NCBI RefSeq assembly: GCF_032854445.1
Contig: NC_088304.1
Span: forward strand, 30,761,732 to 30,821,731
DNA from: Liolophura sinensis
Lineage: Eukaryota; Mollusca; Polyplacophora; Chitonida; Chitonidae
Direction: 5' to 3'
DNA length: 60,000 bases
The translations under genes and the position numbers were made by a program. The notes under the pieces were generated by a model that searched no databases, had not been told where the DNA came from, and saw only the letters and a list, made by a program, of their open reading frames with translations. Positions 26,101-33,266 of the stretch are shown here, in pieces; position 1 is the first letter of the stretch; the number at the start of each line of letters is the position of its first letter.

Positions 26101-29100
26101 AACAGTTATCATGAGAGAGACGGGCACATATATCCAAACAGGGACTGTAAATTGAACAAGGAGATAATGATGCAACAGTTTCTAATTCTAATTGTACTGT
26201 TATTCAATTCACCTCCTTATGGGGTCATTGAATATAAACTTTTGACATTCAACGATCGCGTGAAACAAAAGCGATACTGAAATTTTTGTACTCTTTCTTG
26301 CTTTTTGGTTAACAGACCTTTTAAAGTTTTAACATAAAGTGTTGAGGACCACTTAACGGATTTTTTTAGATGCTATAATTTTATTAATGAAACTGGTCTT
26401 TGCGAAATTTGACTTTGAATATTGTTCACGGCCTGGGTTGTGATTTTGATACTTCACTTACTTGGCCAGAAGACTAGGTCTTCATACACCCTTATAACAA
26501 GGCTCTGTCCATGAGGGTCAGGCATTATTCAGACACCATTTATTTATTCATTTGATTAATTTTTTGACTAATTGGTTGATTGTTTGTTGATTATCTTATT
26601 CAAGACTTTTTGACAGATTTATGGACAGAGAAACTTGAGTACCCGGGGTGACCCCCAAAGTTTGGCGTGATGCTTACTATAAACATTGCCGGACGTGAAG
26701 ACTTGTACGCCATATTGGTGGAAGAAGTACGTGGTGCTCAGAAGGTCAGAACCCACAAACGGCCATACTAGCGTTGTCGACTGCAGTTATCACAGACCCC
26801 ACAAGCGATGAGGGTTAAAAAAACTCTACATCCTCTTGGTGTTATACGACGTATAATCAAGAATATATTGCTTATATTGGTATAATTATACTGATTTAAT
26901 TTACTCCTGTTTTATTTGTAATTATAATTATTTTGCAACCGGATCATTGGCAGGGGGAAACTGGACATAGTGGTTGGAACCTATGGTATCTAAGGCCAAC
27001 AGTAGATGACTTCAAACACCGAGATTTAATTGGTCTAATGAACTCTGGTGGACTCGAAGATAATTAAAATTTTGGAGATTGGCTGGAATGTCACTATGCC
27101 GTAGCTTTAACATTTATTTAGCACCCAAACAAGGTCAATGTCGGTGGAAATCGGACCATGTCAGCAGAAACCACGACGAAAAGTTGAAAAACTTCACAAC
27201 AAAAATGCTGCGAAGAAACCAATAGCAGGTGAATTCGAACACGAACTGGGCAATTACGGGCTGGTGGACACGAGCAGAATTAAAAACTGACGACGATCTG
27301 AGATAAGAAGAATAATTGTGTTGTATATGTATATACTGTCAGACAACTCAGCCCTAAAACCATTTGAAGGCGTGACATTGCAATGAGGAGCACAACAGGT
27401 GCGTCACAAATGTCCCTCATAATACACACCCGAGCCAGACGTAAACCAAATGCCTACCAATATTAACAGCGCACGTGGGAGATATTAACAGACTATCATA
27501 TGACCTTGCACATGCTGTGTACACGGCGTCAAGTCCACAAAAAAGGCTGATGGGAAGAATGTCTGACACTCAATCCAATTTTACCCGGCCATTATATTCA
27601 TCCTGCCCGACATCGCTAACATTTTCACAGTCGTTACACAAGTTGTCTGACATTTGCGGTGTCTGACAAACGGCACGTTCAGAAGAATAGATGACATGAA
27701 ACAATATACGAAGATAAATAAATACATCTGCATTTATACGCCAGTAGTATAAATGGTTCTTTTTGCGTATTTGTGACAAATTCTAAGTTAAAAAATGACA
27801 AGTGAACGGTGAACAGTATACTTAAAAAAATAATCTGTGAAAATTAACACAAAGTCTGTTGTCTGAATGGAGCTACAATATATTCTGCTATTGCAGCTGA
27901 TTATGTTGTTCAATATAACACACATGCCATTAATTCAACATAAACATTCTATTAGACTAACAGGATATTATGTTAATATGACAAAGTTTTACGTTATAAT
28001 AACAGAATACATTCTAGCATCACTCAGACAACAGACTTTATGTTAAAATTAACAGATTAATTTTTTCAGTGTATAAAATCACAAGTCTGTATAACTGGGA
28101 ATATACATTATTTTAACAGGGGCGTTATGCCCGTGGGAAGCATTCTGTAACGAATGTAGACAAACATTTATCCACAAAATATAATTAGAAATTAAATGTA
28201 CTTGCACGACACTAAGACAGTCGCAAAGAGGAATCAAATCGTTCCATACTGATCATACATGTCATTAAAATCTTGATACTGCCTGGCTTCTCTAGCCTGG
28301 TGCTCAGTCTAAGGGATCGCTACAATATAGTTGAAATACTGCCAATGTGCCGTTAAACCCCATTCATTCGTTCATTCATTTTAACGGAAGAAGCCTAGTA
28401 CTTGTCATTCAGTGTACAGTGACTGATCGGTTCGTCATGCCTGGTATTTTGGCAACATCCGTCAACACTGAGGATGTCATGTCTGGTGTTTTGGCAACAT
28501 TCGTCCACACCGATGACGTCATTCTGCACGTTAAAACCGCCATGATACTGGATGAAACAGATGTTGACATCAGCATGAATCCTAAGCAAAGAAAGAAAGA
28601 AGAGCATCCCTAAATCAAGTAAATGTCAAATGATTGGTTCAGGAGAGTCTCGAAGGATTTGTCTACAATGAAACGGTTTCCAGTGATTGGTACAAATCTG
28701 TGCTCAGTGATTGATACAAGACTGTGTCCCAATGATTTGCAAAAAACGGTGTCACTGACTGTTACAAAACATTCTGCAGTGACGTATAACACTGTGTCCA
28801 TTTGTTGGTTTAAGGTTGTTATTTTTTAGTCTTTTACCCTTTTATCAAGAATGTATAACTTATATTACGGCAGATAACTTTATCGGTAGGAAAGACCACT
28901 ATTGTCGTGCATGCTTTTCACCACTATCAATTATCAAGACGCTATCTGAAAGGTATATTGTTTACACTAAAAACCGGATAAAAAAAATCGTTCTAAAAGC
29001 GACGTAAAAATCCAAAGCAAATAAATCTAGAAGTTATGAGGCACGGATCAACTGTATTCAGCCAGAGAAATGGGAGTCTTTGATGGCATGTATATATACC

Positions 29101-31922
29101 GTCAGATATACTGAACGCTGTTACACCTCACTGCTGAACCAGATCTGGTTCAGCAGTGATACCGGGCGTCTGGCGATCTCCACGGATCTATCTTGAATAT
29201 ATTCCACTACATACACACTGCCCCGGCCCCGCTTCCTTTTATCACCCCACGGGGTAGGGTCTGAAGGAAAGGAAAGCCAAACGCCTGGAGTGACCCAAAT
29301 ATGTTTAATTTGGGGTTCACTGAACTGGCGATACTCCCAAGCTCGTTAAAAGTCATACAGTCACACAACTTAGACAGCCCTACAGCAACCTGCGGACGGT
29401 CGTGGATTTCCCCGGGCTCTGCCCGGTTTCTTCTACCATAATGCTGGCCGCCGTCGTAAAAGTGACATATTCTTGAGTGATTCGTAAAGCACCAATCAAA
29501 TAAATTTACGACCCTCTGTATTAATTATTGATAGGGTCGCGAGATCGAACCCATCTCCCGCTGATTGAGATATGATTTGATGTCAAGAAGATAGTTAGAC
29601 ATTGAATTTGTCTGGTACAGCCCTTTTACTTTCTTAAACTTTACCGTTATGAAAAAGGGTTGAGATTTGTTCAATATTTACTAGAATTATATATTTATGA
29701 CTGACGAAATGACGAACTGTCCATCGTATGACGTGTATGTATGTGCACCATATTGGTAAAAGACGACCGGTCTTCTACGAAAGTTTGACTGCGCAAACGG
29801 CTACACGAGCGTCCTCGACCGCTTATTTTCACCAACTTATACAGGATAAAAGTCAGGGCCGGAGAAATATACAAATTCCCGTTCGAAGACGGGATTTGAA
29901 ACCTGTGTCCTGGCGATAGAAAGGCAAGCACCTTTAACCAGGGATCACGCCTCTGTACTAAAATCAAGGTAGGCTATGCCTATAAAAGTACTGAACGACG
30001 GTACGACTAGAGACTGGACTTAAGCCAATCATGAATGGCTCAGCACTCACGCCATAGATACGCACAGTTCAGATGAGTCCAAAGGCATCAGTTCCTCACA
30101 TATGGCAGGATGTACACATGCATCGTTATAAACATTGCTAATTAATTTTCAGACTTGTTTACACTATAACTGTATTAAGTGTTCGGGAAAGACGTCTTGG
30201 ATAAAATTTCGGTGTACGTTATTGATATCAGTTCTATGTAATGAACTGGTTCTAAATCGTGCACAGAAATAAACCATAGGGCTTACTGGAATGAAACTTG
30301 GTCATGGAGTTCGGACCTATTATACCATTTTCATGACCTCATTTTAGCAGCCATTTTGGGGGGCAATGTTGCTATCCCGGCTGATTTTAATATTGCTCCA
30401 ACATGGCTGACACAGCATATTGTTTAACGAGTCTCATGACTCCATATACATGTATGAATACATGCCTCAAAATAGACCTTCCTATTCAAGGACGTTCCGG
30501 GTCAACATTAGCTAGGCCAATTCCCAAAACGACGTTCAACAAACTACCAGAGAACGTTTAACAAACTACCAGAGAACTAAGAAAGTATATAAAGTACGAA
30601 GTACAAAGAGAAGTAGTCAACAGCTTTGAGTGATGTAGGAAAGACGCAAGGTATGAGACCTGCCAGAAGGGATTTTTACGTACTACTGTGTGGAACCCTT
30701 CAAACTGTGAACAAAGGTAATGTGGTATGCCAAAACTTCCCTACAGCATTCTAGAGGGGAGAACTTTTTATGTAGATTCCCTACGTTCTAAAAATCATTG
30801 TGAAAAGGACTCTTTTGTAGAAAACAAATTAAAGCCCCTGTTCCTGGCAGGATTATCTGTTTCATGCATAGGCTTATGTTTTCAGTACTGATGTCAACTT
30901 TACTTCCCGCATTCAACATTGTCCACGACTTTCTCATAAGCAACACAAAGATAGGCGTGAAACAAAATGTATTATGTTAGTTTTTTCAGATTATATTTGC
31001 CCCAAAAGTCCCCAATATCTCACTGTGTATCCACAATGAGGTATATTGTTGAAGAGGACCGGATGGGACGAATGGGTTTAAAACTCCGCTCCTCCTCCAG
31101 AAACCCGACAAACTTCCGAACACAGTCGACTGACACATATACCCTTTGTTACTGCGATGATCCTTACAAAATTTTAAAAACATGACTGAACGTCTATTCC
31201 AGGGAAAATACCCTGTCTTAACGACCTTAAGAACAGTAAGGGTACAACGTAAGCCTACGTCACGACAATGTCCCTTGTTATACATCTAAACAACAGTATC
31301 GGTCCATTTAAAAGAAAATATGAACACTGAACCTGAAATGCGATGACAAAAATCCGGCAAATTTAAACCGATTGTAATGGCTAGATGTATGTAGACCTCC
31401 ATAAAATATAACATGTCCTATCCCGTCCAGGAGAAGTTTACAATTGCAAATATAAGGTAGATACATACAAGCCTGTTGTTGTGGCAATGTTCACTGTAAT
31501 AGAATGACGTTAAAAAGAACATTTTCCATCTAGTCCAGGAAAAGCAAATAGCTAACCTCAACATGCACAACGATTTCAAAACATATAAGGTAGATAGGCT
31601 TATATCGTTGTGGAAACGTTCCTTATGCATGACATCAAAAGCGTCATTTCTCTCCATTGAGTTCGACGAAAAGCGAACATCCCACCGTTGAGGTCGATGT
31701 CAGATAAGCCTATTGTGAGGTAAATACTCCCTTAAGAAAACACTAATATATATATCTTGGCAAATACAGAGGAACTAATAAACTATAAATAACTATATGA
31801 AGCCACATTATTTTCAAATGAAATGATCTATAGCATGTTAAGATGTACATGTACTTACGTGTCTCCGCCTGGTAGAGTTGGGAAATAATAAGTAGGAACA
31901 ACAGCTGGTAGTACCACACCAT
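1089..31922 (-). CDS. Secreted PLAT-TSP1-mucin-like protein (gene span, 6 exons)
   Basis: The span joins six minus-strand exons: 31859-31922, 18998-19139, 17053-17158, 9707-9794, 3080-3379 and 1089-2152. Every junction is GT-AG and the phases agree (1, 2, 0, 1, 1), giving 1764 coding bases and about 587 residues. Order: signal peptide (1-20), PLAT/LH2 beta-sandwich (23-130), thrombospondin type-1 repeat (138-190), Thr-rich spacer, then a Thr/Ser/Pro tail with an Arg/Tyr-rich block. PLAT domains bind lipids or proteins; TSP1 repeats bind matrix and glycans. The product is probably an extracellular matrix, mucus or secreted defence/adhesion protein, but that role is inferred. Introns are about 12.7, 1.8, 7.3, 6.3 and 0.9 kb. 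Small phase 1-1 exons could be missing from intron 4, and the 3' end is uncertain. The PLAT domain's continuity across three exons is the strongest evidence. Confidence 0.82.
2153..3079. other. Intron 5 of the PLAT/TSP1 gene
   Basis: The 927 bases between the TSP1 and mucin-like exons contain no repeat array or coding signal that I can recognise. It is the only intron of this gene without a tandem array. Confidence 0.6.
3080..3379 (-). CDS. Exon 5: thrombospondin type-1 repeat and Thr-rich linker
   Basis: The exon is bounded by TTCTTCAG on entry and AAAAG|GTAACT on exit. It is 300 bases and phase 1-1, the symmetric class typical of shuffled extracellular modules. It reads [17 protein letters not shown], then RVRTRSC, and ends with CAEEEC. 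WxxWxxW is the C-mannosylation motif and CSLSCG fits the O-fucosylation consensus CxxS/TCG. The layered Trp/Arg pairs of the fold are present. Seven cysteines are seen where six are usual: the stretch [10 protein letters not shown] has an extra Cys where many repeats have an aromatic residue. A run of TTT/EATT/EMTT units follows the domain. Confidence 0.9.
4087..5346. repeat. 30-bp tandem array, about 42 units (intron 4)
   Basis: The unit is GTTGTGAGCCGAAGGTCCGA followed by GTAAAGCAGT, and units lie on an exact 30-base register. Variants recur in order: GAGGTGAAAGTGCG at 4387 and 4957, and ACTGTGAGCC at 4501 and 5071, both offset by 570 bases (19 units). This shows a block duplication inside the array. 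The period is a multiple of three and the unit lacks stops, so frames stay open for hundreds of codons on both strands, but there is no sign that they are translated. Confidence 0.95.
7122..7400. repeat. 37-bp minisatellite, about 7 units (intron 4)
   Basis: GGGCACAGGACAAGGGTA recurs at 7123, 7160, 7197 and 7234, then with one shortened unit near 7270. Alternate units differ (CAAGGGTATAAAT versus CAATGGTGCAAGT), so the real register is partly a 74-bp dimer. Confidence 0.88.
7439..7590 (-). mobile_element. SINE family I copy, diverged
   Basis: It starts with TTACTTATTCATTTGATAG and continues through GTTTTACGCCGTACTC and TTTCACTTATACGACAGCGG to the CATCCGCAGGTTGC box. Several substitutions separate it from the consensus of the other copies. 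It lies in intron 4 of the PLAT/TSP1 gene. Confidence 0.8.
9243..9600 (+). mobile_element. SINE family II, near full length
   Basis: A degenerate tRNA-like head (GGTAGATCCAGGATCAATCC) is followed by AAGACTTTAAAAGAGG, CCTCGCTTGGCGTTCAGC, a middle part, then CGTCATATGACTGAAAAATT and GACGTTAAACCCCAAGC, ending in a (CACT)n tail. The same blocks in the same order appear at 37925-38245 (opposite strand), and the 5' part at 43430-43690. This family is distinct from family I. Confidence 0.75.
9707..9794 (-). CDS. Exon 4: C-terminal strand of the PLAT domain
   Basis: A pyrimidine-rich tract and TATCCAG precede 9794, and the donor is TTA|GTAAGT. It encodes [20 protein letters not shown] and RQEENASAV, matching the last two PLAT strands, where Asp, an aromatic and the (R/K)W pair are conserved. 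It joins exon 3 (ending DWQLDQ, phase 0) without loss of frame. It ends in phase 1, which fits the TSP1 exon (A joined to TT gives Ile). Confidence 0.83.
10872..12016. repeat. 36-bp tandem array, about 32 units (intron 3)
   Basis: The unit is CCTTTAGTCTCCTTGAAA plus CCTTTAGCCCTATTGGGA with variable positions. A six-unit block (216 bp) containing AATGGGACC, ATCGGAGCC, GCCGTTTTGG and GTCCTTTTGG variants occurs twice in tandem, at about 11285-11500 and 11500-11716. This is higher-order structure from unequal exchange. Frames are open on both strands because the period is divisible by three. Confidence 0.95.
12017..14554. other. Intron 3 sequence without recognised features
   Basis: AT-rich sequence with no exon that I can support. 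Around 13140-13290 is a stretch (ACGAAAGTTAGACCGC, CACAAACGGTAAG) related to the minus-strand element at 29700-29950, probably an old SINE. Near 14270 is a tRNA-like B-box (AGTTCGAATCC). Confidence 0.5.
14555..14952. mobile_element. Long-inverted-repeat DNA element (foldback/MITE-like)
   Basis: The left arm (about 14561-14643) and right arm (about 14860-14945, reversed) match over roughly 80 bases. Both read CCCA-TC-GCG-TT-AGGGG, then AGTTCAC, ATATCG-CGA, and GTGGGGGCTCTC-CAA with the right arm reversed, differing at a few positions. Between them are three tandem copies of a roughly 53-base unit and a GGCGCC-GTT-GGCGCC hairpin. No open frame for a transposase is present, so it would be non-autonomous. 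I could not identify a clear target-site duplication. Confidence 0.75.
14641..14795. repeat. Nested tandem repeats inside the inverted-repeat element
   Basis: Three copies of ACGTAGATAAAAGATTGTTA followed by GATTGAATACATCTATGC are seen. The TTAGATTG octamer is itself repeated one, two and three times in successive units, a two-level tandem expansion. Confidence 0.85.
16222..16765. repeat. Degenerate minisatellite of roughly 34 bp
   Basis: Units resembling CACTTTGTGGAACGGCCATC plus AAACCCTACGGG recur irregularly at 16222-16500 and again at 16660-16765, separated by about 160 unrelated bases. The units are strongly diverged, suggesting an old array that was later split. Confidence 0.7.
17053..17158 (-). 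CDS. Exon 3: central PLAT strands
   Basis: The acceptor CTCTGTTTAG precedes 17158 and the donor is CCAG|GTGAGT. It encodes [20 protein letters not shown] and [15 protein letters not shown]. Conserved PLAT features are the D-F-L lead-in, the L-G turn, the alternating hydrophobic strand and the W-x-L-D motif. It takes two bases from exon 2 (GG joined to C gives Gly) and leaves in phase 0. Confidence 0.87.
17190..18770. repeat. 83-bp tandem array, about 19 units (intron 2)
   Basis: GGGTTGGTCGACAGAGAAAT recurs every 83 bases (17220, 17303, 17386 and onward). Two unit types alternate irregularly: one with GAATTGCTTGAGCGAATGAT and one with GGATTGGTTGACTGAAGGAT. The array fills nearly all of intron 2 and begins about 30 bases from the 3' splice site of exon 3. 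Confidence 0.96.
18998..19139 (-). CDS. Exon 2: N-terminal PLAT strands
   Basis: The acceptor TTGTTGCAG precedes 19139 and the donor is GGAGG|GTATGT. It encodes [33 protein letters not shown] and ends NNFEHG. The (V/K)TG..GAGTDA.V.V.LG signature is the hallmark of PLAT/LH2 domains, and FEHG corresponds to the FERG turn. The phase 1 start joins exon 1 (C joined to AA gives Gln), placing the domain directly after the signal peptide. Confidence 0.9.
19975..20945 (-). mobile_element. Dispersed element with 48-bp terminal expansion (copy C)
   Basis: Read on the minus strand from 20945 it carries TTTTGAGTAATTCTAGAC, ACTATTTATGC, AATAAAACCCTGACTGAG, GTATTTCACCGGTTACGTG and TGACCAT, and then enters the 48-bp array. 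The same blocks in the same order occur at 22187-22430 and 48082-48375, and partly at 35755-35905 and 15833-15910. It has no coding capacity. Class is uncertain: bivalve 'pearl'-type or Helitron-like non-autonomous elements share a design with terminal tandem repeats. Confidence 0.8.
19990..20708 (-). repeat. 48-bp tandem array, about 15 units (intron 1)
   Basis: The plus strand reads GTAAGACCAGAACAGCGACG followed by ACAGTCTGATAGACGTACAG and CATAGAGA every 48 bases. Near the right end a 96-bp dimer (CCAAAACGGCGACGTCAGTG variant) is repeated. Each unit equals the last segment of the dispersed element described above, which is present once in the other copies. Confidence 0.95.
22187..22430 (+). 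mobile_element. Dispersed element, single-unit copy A
   Basis: It has GAGTAATTCTAGACAAGTGA, CATGAACAGTCAGAACAAAA, CCCTAACTGGGATAAATTGA, TTTCACCGGTTACGTGTGAC and one terminal unit (CTATCGTCGCTTCTTTGGG, TTTACTCTCTGTGCTGTACG). It collinearly matches copies B and C. Confidence 0.8.
23121..23270 (+). mobile_element. SINE family I copy
   Basis: It reads CTCTCCGGCCGTACGTGGGA, then CAACCTGCGGACGGGTTTCC, TTTCCTCCCACCATAATGCT, and ends CACCAATCAAATAAATAAAT. An internal deletion removes part of the TATAAGTGAAATATTC block. Confidence 0.85.
23518..23612 (+). mobile_element. SINE family I copy, 3'-truncated
   Basis: CTCTCCGGCCGTAAGTGGGA and CAACCTGCGAATGG match the core, then ACTATAATGTTGGTCGCTG. The AAAT tail is missing and a 71-bp duplication follows. 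Confidence 0.7.
23634..23776. repeat. 71-bp tandem duplication
   Basis: Two adjacent copies of ATGTGTAATATATATCTTAC through CTTCTCCACGTTTCAGACAT differ at only about three positions, so the duplication is fairly recent. Confidence 0.9.
24392..24561 (-). mobile_element. SINE family I copy
   Basis: It starts with a (TTTA)n run and ATTTGATAGG, and continues GTTTACGCCGTACTCAAGAA, CGGCGGCCAGCATTATGGTG, to AAGGAAGCCAGCATGAG. The ACTTATACGA segment is deleted. Confidence 0.88.
24991..25099. repeat. 16-bp minisatellite, about 7 units
   Basis: ACCGTCGGCACTATCG and close variants (ACTGTCGG, CACCATCG) repeat every 16 bases. Each unit contains CGACCGTCGG, a nearly self-complementary CG-rich core in an AT-rich setting. 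Confidence 0.88.
25100..27810. other. Intron 1 sequence, mostly featureless
   Basis: No exon is supported. Weak fragments of family I SINE are visible at about 26836-26878 (TTGGTGTTATACGACG, TCAAGAATATATTGC). A stretch near 26700-26830 resembles the old element at 29700-29950. The remainder shows nothing I can name. Confidence 0.45.
27821..28071. mobile_element. MITE copy 1 with TATA target duplication
   Basis: The left end (from 27821) and the reversed right end (to 28071) align over about 46 bases, both containing TAATCTG and TTAACA-AAAGTCTGTTG. The right terminus is CACTG when reversed. TATA flanks both sides (27817-27820 and 28072-28075), consistent with a 4-bp target-site duplication. 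A related copy is at 38768-39038. There is no open frame, so it is non-autonomous. CAC termini and short duplications suggest the CMC/Chapaev group, but this is only inferred. Confidence 0.8.
28325..28380 (+). mobile_element. SINE family II tail fragment
   Basis: GTTGAAATACTGCCAATG, then CCGTTAAACCCC and an (ATTC)n tail match the 3' end of family II. The rest of the element is absent. Confidence 0.6.
28434..28522. repeat. 42-bp tandem duplication
   Basis: Two adjacent copies of GTCATG-CTGGT-TTTTGGC, AACAT-CGTC-ACAC are seen, with a third start at 28518. They diverge at several positions. A looser repeat of about 25 bp (CAGTGATTGGTACAA-like) follows at 28681-28800. Confidence 0.7.
29128..29159. 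repeat. Perfect 32-bp palindrome
   Basis: Arms TCACTGCTGAACCAGA and its exact complement abut with no spacer around an AGATCT centre. It lies in intron 1 of the PLAT/TSP1 gene. No other copy was noticed in the window. Confidence 0.95.
29380..29506 (+). mobile_element. SINE family I copy, 5'-truncated
   Basis: It begins at CAGCAACCTGCGGACGG, passes CCATAATGCTGGCCGCCGTC, and ends CACCAATCAAATAAATT. Just downstream (29520-29560) a reversed tRNA-like B-box (GAGATCGAACCC) suggests another SINE head. Confidence 0.8.
29700..29950 (-). mobile_element. Putative third SINE family, reversed
   Basis: GGGATTTGAAACCTG is a reversed B-box-like site. The body (ACGAAAGTTTGACTGC, GCAAACGGCTACACGAGCG, TCGACCGCTTATT) has diverged relatives at 9080-9145, 13180-13270, 26718-26800 and 33300-33360, which supports a dispersed repeat. 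The family boundaries are not resolved. Confidence 0.55.
31859..31922 (-). CDS. Exon 1: signal peptide of the PLAT/TSP1 protein
   Basis: ATG at 31922 sits in an acceptable context (GGAATGG). It encodes [17 protein letters not shown] followed by AET, a 21-residue secretory leader with a hydrophobic core and likely cleavage after Ala. The strong donor GAGACAC|GTAAGT leaves phase 1, as required by exon 2 at 19139. The link across 12.7 kb rests on phase, strand and the sense it makes to have a leader before PLAT; an unseen exon between cannot be excluded. Confidence 0.75.
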
Positions 31923-32036
31923 TCCGCTGGTATACTACTCAAGCCTTTTGCGTGAATACCAGCTACTACCGGACACAGGAAAAAGTATCTTTCCTTCTGC
32001 CTACTGCATTTATTCAACGGCAGCGAAGGCCACTTT

Positions 32037-32047
32037 GTATATATAAT
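32037..32047 (-). promoter_or_regulatory. Candidate TATA box for the PLAT/TSP1 gene
   Basis: The minus strand reads ATTATATATACAAAG about 115 bases upstream of the start codon. A second candidate, CCATATATACAC at about 32370-32380 next to a GC-rich stretch (GGCGGGCGGGGACC), lies about 450 bases upstream. Sequence alone does not choose between them. Confidence 0.3.
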
Positions 32048-33136
32048 GTACTCCCAAGTATTTTCCAGGGTCACATCCTCTACATGAGATAGTAGCAGGA
32101 GGATAGGAGGAGAACCGAAATAACCGCGGTCTTCTCGAATGGCTCTACCGATAGGGGGGAAACTCAGAAACAAAGGCCTTGAGTCCCGTGAAGACTGTCT
32201 CCGTAACAGCTTCGACTACCGACTGACACACTAGTGCGGCTCAGCTATATCCCTATTGTATCGGGGAAAATGATATAGCTATGGACTTGGAAACCTCACC
32301 GCCCTGTATTTAACAGCTCTCTCCCTCTGCCTCTCTTTCCCACTCTCGCATCGCGCCCTGAAGCCAAGTGTATATATGGTCCCCGCCCGCCATCCAACGC
32401 CACATTTAATGTATTTACTACTCTAAGTTCACGTGCTGTTATTTTAGCGCCTTTTGGAAAAAAATAGACGATGTCAAAGAAATTTGGTCCTTTTATGTAG
32501 GGAAGCCCAGAGTCCACGTGGTGCGCAAATGGACCTTGGAGACAATTCTAACCACCAGGAAGTAATTTTTAAGAAACGCAACCGATCGTATATCATATTT
32601 ACAGTGAAACAGGACCTTGCACATTTTTGGAATAAAAAAAAAAGAAGTTAAATCAACTATTTATAGGTTTCAGTTTGTTTTAGTGATTTAAGTTTAAAGT
32701 CAATGTAAGTTTTACCATAAGGCTATTACTAGACTTTTGATTTTATGGTAAAAACTGATATATGAAACGAATGCATTCAACAGCTTCAGGTTTTGAATCA
32801 ACTATCTCGTTATGTAGGAGGTAATGCATGTAGTTATCTTCAGGTCCTTTTACCATATAACCGAAATGTTCATGGTTTTAAAACTGAATCAAATAACAAG
32901 GTAAATGAAGAAAGAGAGTAAAGAAACCATCAGTCAACTAAAGGAAACAAATATGGGCGATGTAAATCGATAACAGTCAGTCCATTGGCAAATCTGACTG
33001 GATGAACTGATGGATATACTGAAGGACCAGTCAGTATCATTCAACAAATCTGTTATCATAACAAAGTCCGCACGTTGAAGACACTAAGAGTACCATTTAT
33101 TTCATTTGTTTGTTGTTTAACATCATAGTAAGTCAC

Positions 33137-33266
33137 TAACGACCTTTGGTCGTGGGTTTCCCCAGGGCTCTGCCCGATTTTCCCCCACCATAATGCTGGC
33201 CGCTGTCGTATAAGTAACATATTCCTGAGCACAGCGTAAAACACCAATCAAATAAATAAATAAACA
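33137..33266 (+). mobile_element. SINE family I copy, 5'-truncated
   Basis: TTGGTCGTGGGTTTCCCC, CCACCATAATGCTGGCCGCT, GTCGTATAAGTAACATATTC and CACCAATCAAATAAATAAAT follow the family order. The head and first third of the core are missing. Confidence 0.85.
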
